Source: Lethocerus indicus (taxonomy: Eukaryota > Arthropoda > Insecta > Hemiptera > Belostomatidae). From it: 64,000 bases of DNA. The translations under genes were made by a program, and so were the position numbers. Below are positions 38,685 through 50,920 of this stretch, one piece after another (within the stretch, counting starts at the first letter, position 1; each line of letters opens with the position of its first letter). The stretch lies in the NCBI GenBank assembly GCA_019843655.1, contig JACDQD010000105.1, forward strand, positions 1,116,001 through 1,180,000, read 5' to 3'. The notes under the pieces were generated by a model. The model was not told the origin of the DNA and did no database searches. It saw only the letters and a list, made by a program, of their open reading frames with translations.

Positions 38685-40287
38685 GTAAGTCTGATTATAA
38701 GAGTGTTTAAGGCTCAATTCGTAGAACAGGCGTGCACTCATAGTAAGGTTTACACTCCACACGAACTCATCTATACGTTGCGTGTTAGAAAAACCCTTCG
38801 ATTTCTAAAGGGTATGCTGAAGATAACACTAAAACTGTTGCATTGTATGCCACTTGAATGTGATAGGTGGGAATAGAATCAAATTAAACTGAAGGAATAA
38901 ACAAATAAAATTAATGCTAAAACATAAATGAAATTAAACCAAATTCAAAATAATCAAACCAAACACATTGTTCACTTAAATCACTAACTAGCCTTTGGTT
39001 ACTAGAGCGAAGGTAATAGTTTTTAAAAATTGTCTTTTTTCCCATAAAATGCCGACTGTTGGTAATGTGACGGTTGAACGATAGATAGATAATTGCAAAT
39101 AGCCTATATAGCGTCGGTAATAGCAACTAACGATCGCTAATTAAGGTGAGTAAGATTGCGATCTCACGAATTACCAACCTTTCCTTTTACGTATCTGAAT
39201 GTGCAAAAGCCAATATCCTATTGGACAAGTCAATATTTCCTTCGATAATACTAATAGGATTCTATTTCTGTCCGTTATTTTTCCTTTTAATCAGCCCAGA
39301 GTATTCGGTATATTTAAATAACAGTCATATATCCTTACAGTATTGTGCGAATACATTTATAAATTAAAATTTAAAAATAATATACAATGTAACTTAAAAA
39401 ATAGGACTTTTTTAATACACAATACTTATTTAACTTTCGAGGACTGAGAATTCATAATTTTTATAGTGCTCTTCGTATTAGAATAAATAATAACGGTTTT
39501 AAGATATTTGTCTACATTTCTTAAATATTATTCTACATTTACAACAATTCGTTTTTTAAGAGTAAAATATAAACTCAATATAACTCATTAAAGTCATGAA
39601 TTAATCTTTCTACAGAAGATTGTAAATAAAAATACTATGACACAGGCAGTAAAACAATCGTTACGAACAATTTTTATGGTAGGATATTTCCAATCTGCTT
39701 ACTTCCTTCAAGTTAAGCTACAAATTACGAGGAAAGACTTTTGTTATAGCATCTGCAGGGATATTGTATCAGGCAACATAAACCGAGATATTACTGTTCA
39801 AAATGTCAACGTTGAGACCAATCGAGTTTGTTCAAATACAGGCATAGGACTGCGTCCCACTTCCCGGCCATTAAGAGTACACCTCTCAGATACCGCAATC
39901 ACTCCTGGTGAAAAACTTTCAGAAAGTCGGAAAAAATATCTCCGATTTGTAGAATTAACTGCTCATTTATTTTTAAATAAGAAAAAAGAAGCTGCCGCCC
40001 TGTAAACTTGGATATAATTAAAACGTTCGACGCCGGTAGTGACTAATTATCAGATACCGATTGCGACATTTTTCAAGCAGTTCAAAAGACTAAGAAAAAC
40101 ATAATACATTGTATTCCAAATGTGCTAATCCTTAAATTGCAAGCGAGACATACCGCCCTCAGCATGGGACGTGCTCAGAATTAATTGCATTAATTAAAGA
40201 TTAAAAGCCTCCTCGTAGTATTAATTAAGCCGCTATTATACCGTCTCCCTTTAAAGTCAATAACTTTTCTCTCGAACCTTCCATATG

Positions 40288-40337
<50 letters not shown>

Positions 40338-41145
40338 TTACTTTCCGTTTGAAAGAAAAAAAAGGTAAAACATGGGTAGAACACGAAATACGTGACAAAA
40401 TACGTTTTTTCCACACTGTCCGAATATGTCGAACAAATTTTACAGATAACTTTTCCCGACTGGCACTCGGGTTGCAATTTTAACAGCTGGCCCAATTACG
40501 TCTAGGTCTATAAAAACTGGTGGAATTCGCTGAGAACTCGTTTCAAAATCGTCGCGCGAATTCATTTATAAACTAAAATCTCTTACTAATTGCGTCCCTT
40601 TTTTATTATGAAACTGGAACTTTTTCTTTCGCACAAAAAAACTAATCAGATTTTATTTTCGTGTACACTAAAAACGCCGTGTTTTTCTAGGAGGGTCTAC
40701 GGCTATTCATGGCATTTTTTTGTGGGCAGATTCATTAATTTATCATTCAAAGTTGTCAATGAATGCTACGAACTAACGTAGGAATTGTTGCATGACTCGT
40801 ATGCGAAATTAAAATATCTAACTCAATAACCCCAGCAAAAATAATCCTTCATTCCTTTCAAAATTTCGCAGTTAGGGACATGAGTAAATAATTCCTATCC
40901 CTTATAGATCTAAAATAATGTGCTTTCTGACCTTTAAAAGATCTTTTAACATTTATCGGTTAGCAGACGTAATTTATTAATTAAATGTAGCTTCAAGAAA
41001 TATTCTTTAAACATAAGAACAATTATAAACCTTTCTGGAGTAAAGGAAAAACCGAAACGTCAGTTTTTTGTCCGTAAACTTTGGTTTTAAAAACGTCCCT
41101 GTTTTAAAATAAACGGTAAAAAGTTTTAATCAATGACTGTTTTCC
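38685..41145. other. AT-rich DNA with a TA microsatellite
   Basis: A 122-codon plus frame at 39637-40005 starts with ATG, but the minus strand is also nearly open there and neither product is recognised. The remainder is AT-rich. No gene is called. Confidence 0.4.
40292..40331 (+). repeat. (TA)n microsatellite
   Basis: An uninterrupted TA/AT run of 40 bp flanked by CATATG-like text. It produces the Ile-Tyr runs in three frames across it. Confidence 0.95.
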
Positions 41146-41313
41146 GGGGGATTGGGCAGAGACGGGCCATAATTCAGGAATGAGGTTAGATTTATCTGGG
41201 CGGGCTAACGCCTGCCATAGCCCCCTTGAAGAGCTGCCCTATTCCAAAAGGGGATCTAAAGCCCCTATCAAGAGCTCACCGTTTATTAGCATTCGATTTA
41301 TTCCCCCGATAGG
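41146..41313 (+). repeat. Duplicated non-coding block, copy C
   Basis: This aligns in the same orientation with 41844-42013. Shared words in order are GGGATTG/GGGGATTGG, CGGGCCATAATTCAGGAAT, GGGGATCTAAA followed by CC, AGCTC(A/G)CCGTTTATT, ATTC(G/A)AT, and a C run. No frame spans it. The CCATAA, AATT and TTTATT cores are the type bound by homeodomain proteins, which suits an enhancer element, but binding is not shown by the sequence. Confidence 0.75.
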
Positions 41314-41843
41314 AGGACGAGATAAAGGAATACGCATTTCAAGCTGCTATAAACTGAGCCAGGTTATAATACAGATACATTTTATTTTCCGTTGTCGAAA
41401 TAGATAATACAAAACAAATATCAAAGAGAACCTAGTACCAGTTTCCGAGAGTAATCAACGCGCTTTACCATGCATGCAATGAGAAATTAACATTTGGAAC
41501 CCCTACTAATCGAAGCCTTCCCTCAACTTATTAGCCTCAGTATCATAATGTCGTAGGAAAAACCGCCCCAAAAGTCTGGGGATAATCATTTATTTCTTTC
41601 GAACAAAGGGTCAAGCATGAAATTTCGACTTGGCCCCCCTAATTCCACTAACCCTCACAGTTACCCAAAAGTAAGCCATGAATGATAGTTGTTACAGTTG
41701 AAATTCTCTTCATTTTTATCGCCCACCTCTAACGTACTGTAGTACAGACTGTCCGGTAGTAAAACGTAAAACCGTCAGAAGCAATTTTTTAAAAGCCCTC
41801 CCGCGATGAAATGACTAGTATAAAAGTCGGGGCCTACCTTTGC

Positions 41844-42013
41844 TCGGGATTGTTTAGAACCGGGCCATAATTCAGGAATAAGGGAGGCCAGCGCAGGCGT
41901 TACCCGGCGTATTATGCCCACGAAGGCGGGTAAATGGGGGATCTAAAACCTCCGGCGGGGAAAGCTCGCCGTTTATTTGTATTCAATGTAAATCGGAAGC
42001 CTCCCCCCCCCCC
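41844..42013 (+). repeat. Duplicated non-coding block, copy D
   Basis: Partner of 41146-41313, about 700 bp away. CGGGCCATAATTCAGGAAT is identical in both copies (41163-41181 and 41861-41879). The block ends in a run of 11 C at 42003-42013, where copy C has CCCCC. Variable text between the identical words shows an old duplication with selective retention of the words, or decay of an unknown repeat family. Confidence 0.75.
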
Positions 42014-44400
42014 TTAAAAGCCAGCGCCTCTAGCGGCGGTAGTAAATTGGCCGCCTGTGTCTCCCGGACTGGCAGCCCCGAGCTCCGTCGTCGTCATACT
42101 CCCCGAGCGCCAAATATTAACGACGCAAGGAAATGTTAATTTGTCTTCTGAATAAAGCTCCAACCATCCGCTCGCCTTTAATCTGGCTGCGGCACTCGGA
42201 ATTTTGTATAACAGGACAAAACAGACTCCTCTTCTCTCACTTTCTCATCTACCCCCCATTATCCCCCATATCGAGACTAGTTTTGTGGCTCTCAATAAAA
42301 TCACTGATTGCAATAAACATCTAATTTTATATATAAAGCTGTTAGACATACCCTTGTTGCAATTCGGTGGTATTCTATTATGGAGTACGTTTCCTCTTAC
42401 CTGAAAAAGAAACAATTATTATTACGAGTTGAATAAAGTTAATTTAAGTAAGGATATGAAACACTTGTTATTATATTAAGTTCCAATGATAACAATATTA
42501 TTCACAAACACACGATCGTATTGCACCAGTTTTTCAACGACAAAATGACTGTCGGCCGTTATTTGCGGAAACAGAATTTCAGTTCAACATTTTCTGAAAA
42601 TGTGCGCATTTCCAGGAACAGACAGGCAATGTACAACCAGAGAGAGAGGAGAGTTGAAAAACACATTTGTCAATTAAGGAGAGCCAGCGGAAGTGTCGAT
42701 AGCGGACCCCAAATATAGGCTCCGGGAACGACACTATTTTCAAGTCTCGTACAGAATTGATGTTCTTCGGTTTTCATTCTCCGATAATTTCTAAAATAGG
42801 CCTTCAAGCCCGGATTTTGAAAGATGAATACATTTTTTTCAGTAAATACTTTCTTTTATCCATCCTCTTTAATCAATATACGGCGAATATACAAGCGAAA
42901 TTAATACGCCCACTGCATAAAACCTCTTAATTACCCGAACGTAACCGCGATTAATATCGGGCCGATACGGCCTGTAAACGACGGGGTAATTGAGGAGTAC
43001 CGCTAAAATAAACCGACTGGGGTGGTTGGGGCTAAAGGCTTGAAACTCCTGTGTTGATTCAGTATTCAATGGCTCATCGAGTTCACAATTCGAATAATGT
43101 AACTTAAGAGTTTGTCAGAGGCATTGGCGGTTAATACAAACTTGAACTGAAGCACTACCTATTTTGGCTTTCCCCTTTTACTCAGTGAAGGAATATCACA
43201 CTGTTGTTAGGAGGTATAATCACCTCGATTACATCAAACCGTTGCCGTACGGAGTGTATCAAATAGCGTTTACTTTCTTGGATTAAAAAAGGAACATTAA
43301 AAATTTCAAAACAGAAATTGAAAGAAAGAAGTAAAGATATTCTCGCCACGGTCCCAGGCCGGAGTGGGATTCCGTTAAGTGACTCCCACCCTTACATCGG
43401 CCATTAATATATCAAGACAGTGTATCAGAAACTTGTCCGGGGCAGATAACCGTTGACAACCGACCAATAAATTAAGAAAAAGGTTTGATTTGTAGGCTAA
43501 AAATAATTGATTCCGCGGACCACAACACCTGAACCGTTGCACTTACGCCTCCGCCCGCTGTACATTTGGCAGTAACATATTTCTTTTCGGGAATATCTTC
43601 GTAGTATTTTTTTTCTCCCGGAGTGTTACTTTCCAGTAGAGTCGTAAATTTTTTTCCACTCGAGCGGCGATATTTATGAGGACAGAGTGGAGTCCCGTCT
43701 TGCGTTATTTAAATCTAATTTTAAAACTAAACTCAAAGGTTCGGCACAGATTCGGGCCGTTGAAATGTTGGCAGGCGACACGCCTCCCCGATTTGACTGT
43801 GAAAAAAGAAAATCCACCCGATAATAGCGCGGCAGTAGGTTAATGGTATATCACATACATTATAAAATATATGTGCTAACCGGAACCTCATCTGGTAATA
43901 TGTTCAAATTTAAGCAATTCAAAATTTACTATTAGTTAGGGTAAAAAATCTAAGAATCAAATCATCAACGTGGTCTTCATCAAACGATCCTAATAATTTT
44001 AATTGTTAAATTTCGACATTACTTATCTTTATTATAATGTAACAGTCCATCAACGTCTCAGGCTAATGCCGCTCATTGATCAAACTGCGTCGGGACTAGG
44101 ATAATCCGACGGCTAACGTCAACTTCTATTTAACCCTGACTTTGCTTGGTTTAAAAATTGGCTTTGCCAGTTTTAATAGCTGAAGGAACTGAAGAAAATC
44201 CGAAGATAGAGTAAGCTACAAAAACTAAACTCGACTTAGTTGGAAAGTGCAAATGGCTTCACAACTTCCATCTACGAGAATACGAGCCTATACTTCTAAA
44301 AACCTCAAGAAATAAAACAAGCGAGGGAACTGTTTCTTTACCCCTAATATAGGAGCGTCAGGAATGTTTCGCAAGGGATCGCATAGGGCCATATTAACCC
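42014..44400. other. Non-coding DNA with islands
   Basis: The GC-rich text that follows copy D runs to about 42110. Further islands lie at 42930-43060 and 43340-43820. On the minus strand at about 42402 there is an acceptor-like pyrimidine tract ending TTTTTCAG, followed by an open frame without a recognisable product; it is noted but not called. Confidence 0.35.
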
Positions 44401-44419
44401 CGCAATATATCTCAATGTG

Positions 44420-44441
44420 TTCTATGAATATATTCATAGAA
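44420..44441. repeat. Perfect 22-bp palindrome
   Basis: The half-site TTCTATGAATA is followed directly by its exact reverse complement. It lies in AT-rich DNA but contains two GC pairs per half, so it is less trivial than a TA run. Confidence 0.85.
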
Positions 44442-45361
44442 TGAATATAAAATGTGTGTGTGGACACATTTATTTGAAAGTACGCTTTTGAAATATGCAC
44501 ATTTCAGTAATAATCCTTTATATTCAAACAATAACCAAATAGATATATATTTTTACTACAAACTGAAGTAAACTTTATTTTCAGGTTGAACAACGTTACA
44601 CTTCTCGCTAGGACATAAAGTTATTAAATATTTTATTAAATAATTATTAATTAATTTCTTTCATTGCATTAATTTTAAGTCGGCCATCGTGCACACAGGA
44701 GCCATACAATTGATCAAAATCAAGGATCCATTATAAAGTTGATATAATCTTTGTAACAAGGCTATTGACGTCATTAATAATAACCAATATATTAGCCACT
44801 TGTAGAAACGACAATAAACATTCTGTCCCAGATATAATACTGTTAAATCTCTGCAGCTTTACGGTATGCATCCGACAGGAATTCAAATTCTCGGAACTAC
44901 TGAAACCGAATTCAATTTCGCCGCTGTACCGAATTGAAAACAATAGAAAAGCGTTTATACCGTTCCCCCTTAGTACAAAGCACCGTTGTATTCCATACAA
45001 ATTTAATTCGTTTCTACCTGCAGTTGAATTCCAGTACGCAGAAATATAAAAAATATAACAATACGCAATTGTGTTTGGAATAGCGGAACGAGATTGTGAC
45101 CGCGGGACTACCACTTTTTTGCAATTCTGATATCATGTGTCGAACTTCTTTGCAACTCAAATTGGCGGTACATGAAAGTCCATTGCCAGTTATAAGTAAC
45201 AATTACATTAGATTTCGTGTTCTTTTGCTAACAAAAGACCAAATGAATGTGTTGGATTTCTAAACAAAAGGAATTCCATATGCGGTGTCACAAATGGAAT
45301 AATTTTCAAAGACTAATGTACGGCAATGGGGAAAAGGCCGGCGAATACCATGGTAATGGTA

Positions 45362-45377
45362 GGTATGGTACCATACC
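45362..45377. repeat. Perfect 16-bp palindrome in a cluster of TACC/GGTA half-sites
   Basis: GGTATGGT joined to ACCATACC. Just upstream, TACCATGGTA (45346-45355) is another perfect palindrome built from the same half-site, so four to five TACCAT/ATGGTA half-sites lie within about 35 bp. Confidence 0.8.
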
Positions 45378-46162
45378 GTTGAGCGGGCCCAACCGGAACA
45401 TCACGATTTCAAGCTCCGTGACTGCATCGAGATAAAAAAAAAGTGGAGTCAGGTTTGTAGAATAATAAAAGGACTTAAACCGTAGGAACGATGCGCTACC
45501 AACTCCGACCGGCTACGTTCATCGAATTCACTCGGTCATCGAATCAGGCTTTCATCTCATTACAATAACATACAGTTTGCAAGAGATTGAAAAGTGATCC
45601 TGTATATCAGCAAACGGATGAAATAAAATAAGTGTAAAATAATGCCTTATTTATTCCAATATTTACATAATTCGACTATACCAACCCCGAGTGCCAATCT
45701 GGTGAGTGTTCTTCCTACCGCTTCCAAAAAACCGGCTTTAAAATGGAAAGTCGATCCTGACTATCCTTATCAATTTACTTTGACTTCATTCATCGACAAT
45801 AATCCTACAGGTAGCCAGACAATAAATGTACATTCAGGCCCTTTTGTATCTGAATGCAAACATTTTACTACTTAAGAAGTGCATACAAAAAATCGTCGTT
45901 TTTCTGTCTCGGTATTAGCAGAAGAAATGTTTCAAAACTGCTGACACCGTATTTGAGCTTTCACGCAATAACCGGTGGCCAGTGGGAAGGAGCGATTAAT
46001 AAGGGTGTTAAGTGGCAGGACTTATGCTACAGCACACTAACGCTCGAAAATGCGTCTTCTCAAAGCCAGCTCTCGCTATGTCAAAACTAAAAGCAGATAT
46101 ATTCTCATTCAAATCAACCAAACAAAATATGCGACACCACATTCGGCAACCCACGCACCGGA

Positions 46163-46556
46163 TAAAATATAGGTTGTACAAATGTAGGAATTATACAAAT
46201 CATTTATTTTCCTTATACAAATAAGTAGATCGGTTGTTAAACCAACATCCATAATCGTTTGGCAGAAAGGCCAGCTTTGAAAAAAAATTTAAATTTCTAA
46301 GAAGTTTATAACAGGCGTCTTACTGCTGAATATCTCTGTGATGTAGCTCAATAAATGGAGTACTAAGTGTATTTGCTGATAGATTAAACCAAATTTTATG
46401 TGAAGAAAACCTACGAGTACTACAACTTATGTACGGAGACGATATCTGAATGTAGTACACCAATGCAAGAAACTCAATCGGGATTTTCAGTTTGCAATGG
46501 TCATTAATTCATAAAATTAAAACTTCATTAAATCCATAAAACATAGGTTGTACAAA
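46163..46556 (+). repeat. Direct repeat of a 20-mer 374 bp apart
   Basis: TAAAAYATAGGTTGTACAAA occurs at 46163-46182 (Y = T) and 46537-46556 (Y = C), 19 of 20 identical. The similarity stops abruptly on both sides. No terminal inverted repeats were seen to make it a transposon. Confidence 0.6.
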
Positions 46557-47490
46557 GGGGAAATATCAAAGCGGAACGGGTGCGTCCATGCATGAAATAA
46601 TTCTCACTTCGGAATTATGATGTCTTACACGCAAAAAACAATTATAGAATTCTTCTTCTGTTCCGCCATTAGGAATCGTGATTGAAGGAATGTCTTGTTC
46701 GCAATGTAATAAAACGGTCGTTCGAAATAGACCATTTTTAATTTGCACTGATGTCCGGCTGTTAAATAATTGATTACTGCCACTAGGCAATCAAAAGGAA
46801 TAGCGTGAAATTGTCGTATTATTTCACTTGGAAAGGTTCTGTACGTACTACCGGTAACACAAATCGCAAATTATAATTGGACAATATTTGTAGCAGAGGA
46901 GAAAATATGCTTTGTGCCGTGTATCGGACGAATTTAGGGCGTCGTCGAGTTAAAAACAATGCTTTTAAGGATACGCTAAGAACTCAAGAGAAGCTCCGCC
47001 TTTTACCTCGATAAAGACTGGCTCTTATAAATAAAAATCCAATTCGGGAGGAATATATATACGCGGCGGCCTCCCCAACATCCATTACAAACCAGTTCGG
47101 CGTTAAGACCTCTGTCTGATAAATAACGGGACTGAATAATATATCTACCTCCTCCAGTGTTCAACGCGTCACCCTTTTAAACGATAAGCGTCGGCCGTTC
47201 TCTTTTTCCGTTTTTCGGCGGTCCGAAATTACAAATTGAATTACCATAAATTGTGAATTTCGTACCGGGAAAATACTGTCGAAGGGGCGGGCGGCCTCCA
47301 GAGCGGTATTTATACGAGTACAACTGTAGTCCGGTATTCAATAAATATATTGTGGTCATCGTTCGACCGCTGGAACACAGAGCAACTCAAATTCCTATAA
47401 CCGTTTATTCGTGGACTAACTTTACGGCTTACAAATAATTTGAGAACTTAGGGTGCTCTGAATGATTAAGGGATGATTGAGGCTAATAAC

Positions 47491-47541
47491 GTAACATTAA
47501 ATTTAAGTAACATTAAATAATCGAGAAAATATCGAGAAAAT
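47491..47541 (+). repeat. Two adjacent short tandem duplications
   Basis: GTAACATTAAAT occurs at 47491-47502 and 47507-47518. It is followed by TCGAGAAAAT at 47521-47530 and 47532-47541. These look like ordinary slippage products. Confidence 0.8.
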
Positions 47542-47990
47542 TTGAATTGGTCGGTCTGGATGGTTACAGATGCCTTAAAAAGCGATCCAGCAGCTCAATT
47601 ATGATAAATTAATGAATGTTGGAATTAAAATACAGTGTCTAATATACGAACAATGATCAAAACTGCGCCATTTCTCCGCCCATAGTTCGGTTTCATCCCT
47701 TTATCGTTTGTCGGATAAACAAAGGTATGACATTACACAATTCTGCTAACTGGCAACTGGGTCACCCGTTTCGAACAAACAAAATTTGGTCCAACGCTGG
47801 TATACGTTTATTTATTCCATTTGGGCATTGGGGATCACCCAACAAACTGTTGAAAAATTGTCCGGCCTGAATTTTTGACGAATTTTCGCGATTTTTTTTA
47901 AAGGACAAAAAAAAACATAACATTTTCGAATCATTGTCGGTGAGATCATAATTATATGACCGCATATTAAATTTCCATCGGTCTTATTTA

Positions 47991-48880
47991 TTCTCTGCCC
48001 TTTCGGAACGTGCCCTCTTCCATTTTACAATCTAACAAATTGTCACGAAACAGGCATACGGCTGCAGTAAAGCCTGTAGAGGCCTGTATAAATACTGGAA
48101 TTTCGCCCCGTCGACGCCCCATCGACCCGGAGGGGTTGTAGGTCGGACACGAGTTGGAAATCAGCCGACGGTCTAACAACTTGCAGGCCTCGTTCGCCGC
48201 TATAGAACGGGGCAGCCGGAGAGCTTGGTGACAACACCAAGCCGGATACATCGGCCGCCAACTTGTAACCCAGATCCAACCCCTACTTGATAGAGTCTTC
48301 GACAACCGACCTAACCTCCTTAATGTTATTGCCAGATTACCTAATCCATTATTAATAAAAAAACAGACCAACTTCCCATTTGTACCATTAAATTCAGATC
48401 ATACACGGAATACTTTGTTCCAACTGATTTTATATACTTTAACCCCCAGACAAACTTCACAATTATTGATTGTGTAGATTGGCAAGTCTAGTAGAGTTCA
48501 TGTGTACAAAAACACAATACTAAATTTATATTGCATATAATCACAAGTTTCGACTATTTATATAAGAATGTACACGGTGTACATTAATTAAGTTAATTAG
48601 TTAAAATTTTCAATCGCAGGAAAATTTTGGCAACCACCGGATTCTCGAACTACATAATTTCAATGTCGTCTGATGCGACATAATTTGTGTATAAATCCAT
48701 ATTTAACTCAATCGTCAATTTTAATATACACCGAAATATTTAGTACAGAATTAAAATTGCGAATTAGGGAAGCGTCAAGGTTCCCGAGAGTTTATAAAGT
48801 CGTCATGGAGGGCAACCCGTAGTATCTGATCGTAATTTGGTATATGTGTTGGGGAAACAGCCGCCCGTACCGCGTCTCAC
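47991..48880. other. GC-rich island and AT-rich flank
   Basis: An island at 48000-48330 carries 127- and 78-codon minus frames without recognisable domains. Inverted repeat AATGTACAC/GTGTACATT with a one-base centre lies at 48567-48585. Confidence 0.35.
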
Positions 48881-49014
48881 TGTCGTCGAATATTCCGGCT
48901 CAAATTGCAGAGTATGGACCTCCAGAGTATGGTAAGCGGGGTCGACAATCTGCCGCGTCTGGTCCAACATCTGACAGTCAACGTCGCCGGTCCGCAACAT
49001 GACGCGGTACACGT
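48881..49014 (-). CDS. Possible internal coding exon, unknown protein
   Basis: On the minus strand an AG (TATTAG) ends at 49015, and 134 bp remain open up to ACA followed by GTGAGA, a fair donor at 48880-48879. The product begins VYRVMLRTGDVDCQM and continues DQTRQIVDPAYHTLEV. Codons in the first half mostly end in G or C. The acceptor lacks a good pyrimidine tract, which is the main weakness. No family was recognised. Confidence 0.25.
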
Positions 49015-49720
49015 CTAATATTTACCCCGCATCAAGGCCAACATAGAGATATGTGCCGATTTGGAATTGAAATGTCCAATAAGGCGGCGACTATTCAATT
49101 GCGTAATCCGCTCACCAGACTCCATGAGTGATTGGTAAATTTAATGTATTATTTTAATAATTCAATAACTGTGCGTACAGGACATTAATTGACGACAACG
49201 AGAAGCCAAAACACCAAGTCTCCGAGGTCCGAGTTTTTAGGCTATATATTCTATTCTATATCCAAGCTTCTAAATGAAATCTGGCTCTGAAGGTTGCAGT
49301 TTATGGGTAAGGCAAGAATAAACTTGAGGGTTGTTATACCGACGAAAGGATAGAGGGAATATATTATACCTCCTCAACGATACATCGGGCGAGTCCGATT
49401 GGGCCGGGCCATAAATTAATAAAATTTATATTCAATCTAGAAACATCTAAATGATAAAATAAAAAAGGGAGGCGACGACGCGTCCTCGTTAGGAGACGTG
49501 TGGACGGGTCGTGTCCACGCGCCGGCGGCCGATTTATTTATGATATTTTAATTCGTCCGCTGATTTATTGGTCGGCCCCTGCCCGGAAGGGAAGTTCAAC
49601 CATTAGCGGGGGCCTCATTAACCCAACCGGGCTCATGTCTTCTCAGAAATGGAGACCAGCCGGTGCAGTTAACACGGTACAACCTCCGAGCTAAATCTTC
49701 TATGTCGATAAGGGCAAAAA
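49015..49720. other. Island with a third CGGGCCATAA word
   Basis: GATTGGG followed by CGGGCCATAAATT (word at 49405-49414) resembles the start of the duplicated blocks at 41146 and 41844. A hairpin GTGGAC/GTCCAC lies at about 49499-49517. The plus frame at 49500-49694 is unrecognised. Confidence 0.35.
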
Positions 49721-50920
49721 AATTGAAATAGCGGAACTGGTTTGCGCGGGTGATCTATATTTTAAATACATTCCAATCATATATCATAGGACTTCTGCAA
49801 TTGTTTCATACCATTATAGTAATGCAATCACTACTTACACCATTGTGTGATTCATTGTTATTCATAAACATTCATATAAAGGAAATGAAAGTATATTTTC
49901 ATCTGAAAACTCAGTGTAAAAAATAAACTAATAAGAGTTGCCATAATTCAAATTCATTTAAATGATACAACAAAACATTACTGACGTTGATATAATTTTA
50001 GCCAAGAGTAACATAGTTTAAAAAATAATATTTTTTGGGACAATTTTATGAACATTTTTCTAATATATATATTTTACGCCCACTTCGAATAATAAAATGT
50101 GGAAACATGTAAATATACAAGACTGCAACTGAAGATTTGAACTCGAAATCACTCTCCTGCATAAATAAAGTGAATTTTAAAAGAAGATAATACGCTATTC
50201 AATTAAAGAGACGGCATCAGTGAAGTGATAAGTGGGTTAAAAACTTTCAGTTTAAAGAGTTTCTTAAATTGCTTTTGACTCTTTTTTTATAAGGAGCCTG
50301 CCTACACTTGAAACCGAGTCTTCTTTTCTGAAACAAGATTGAGAGGGGAAAAGGAAAAATACAAGCTGTATAAGAAAATTATATGGCACGCGAAGCCGAG
50401 GTCGATCCCGGTAACTCCTTTAACACGAACAAAATCAAGATTATAGAAGGTTTCTTTCGACAATGTTACCATGCCAACAATGCCGGTCAGACATATATAA
50501 AAAACAATATTTTTGCTATTTCTCAACGCCGTTGCAAGATATCCTAACATGGTTTAGAGATTTGTAAACCCGAAAATTCTTTCGATGTGACGAAGTCTGG
50601 GTCTTTCTTTCCCACAAGATGCAACATACACGATTTCGTTACGGACAGACAGACAAATAAACATCACTAAACTTTTAATTAATTAATGGCGAAGTGCCGA
50701 CCGATCGAAAAAGAAAATAGATGAACGATAAAAAAAAATCATATAAACACCACCGCAATATCGGAAGAATCCTCGATGACCTGGTCGCAAGAGTTAAAAC
50801 ATTAATACATATCGATTGTTAATACAAATTATAAACTAACAAACAATGGTAACCGGCCGAAAACATATATTAAACAAGATCCATCCCAATGTGAACGCTG
50901 TATTCCTGCGTTAAAGATCT
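49721..50920. other. AT-rich DNA, nothing recognisable
   Basis: There are only AT-driven frames and no repeats of note. Confidence 0.45.

Larger units (their letters stand above)
44442..47990. other. AT-rich DNA with small repeats
   Basis: Frames at 44731-45114 (-) and 45642-46224 (+, three overlapping) are unrecognised and lack codon bias. Nested palindromes lie at 45346-45377, a repeated 20-mer at 46163 and 46537, and short tandem repeats at 47491-47541. A TATAAATA word at 47026 stands near GC-rich text but has no clear initiator or exon. Confidence 0.4.

Noticed and set aside
39637..40005. 122-codon frame starting with ATG
   Set aside because: The opposite strand is also almost open, no known family, and length is within chance expectation.
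40190..40495. Frames with Ile-Tyr repeats
   Set aside because: Artefacts of the (TA)n microsatellite.
45642..46224. Three overlapping plus-strand frames with protein-like composition
   Set aside because: Different frames, no splice logic connecting them, no recognised domain.
47026..47033. TATAAATA as a promoter TATA box
   Set aside because: No initiator or exon could be placed downstream; such words are common in AT-rich DNA.
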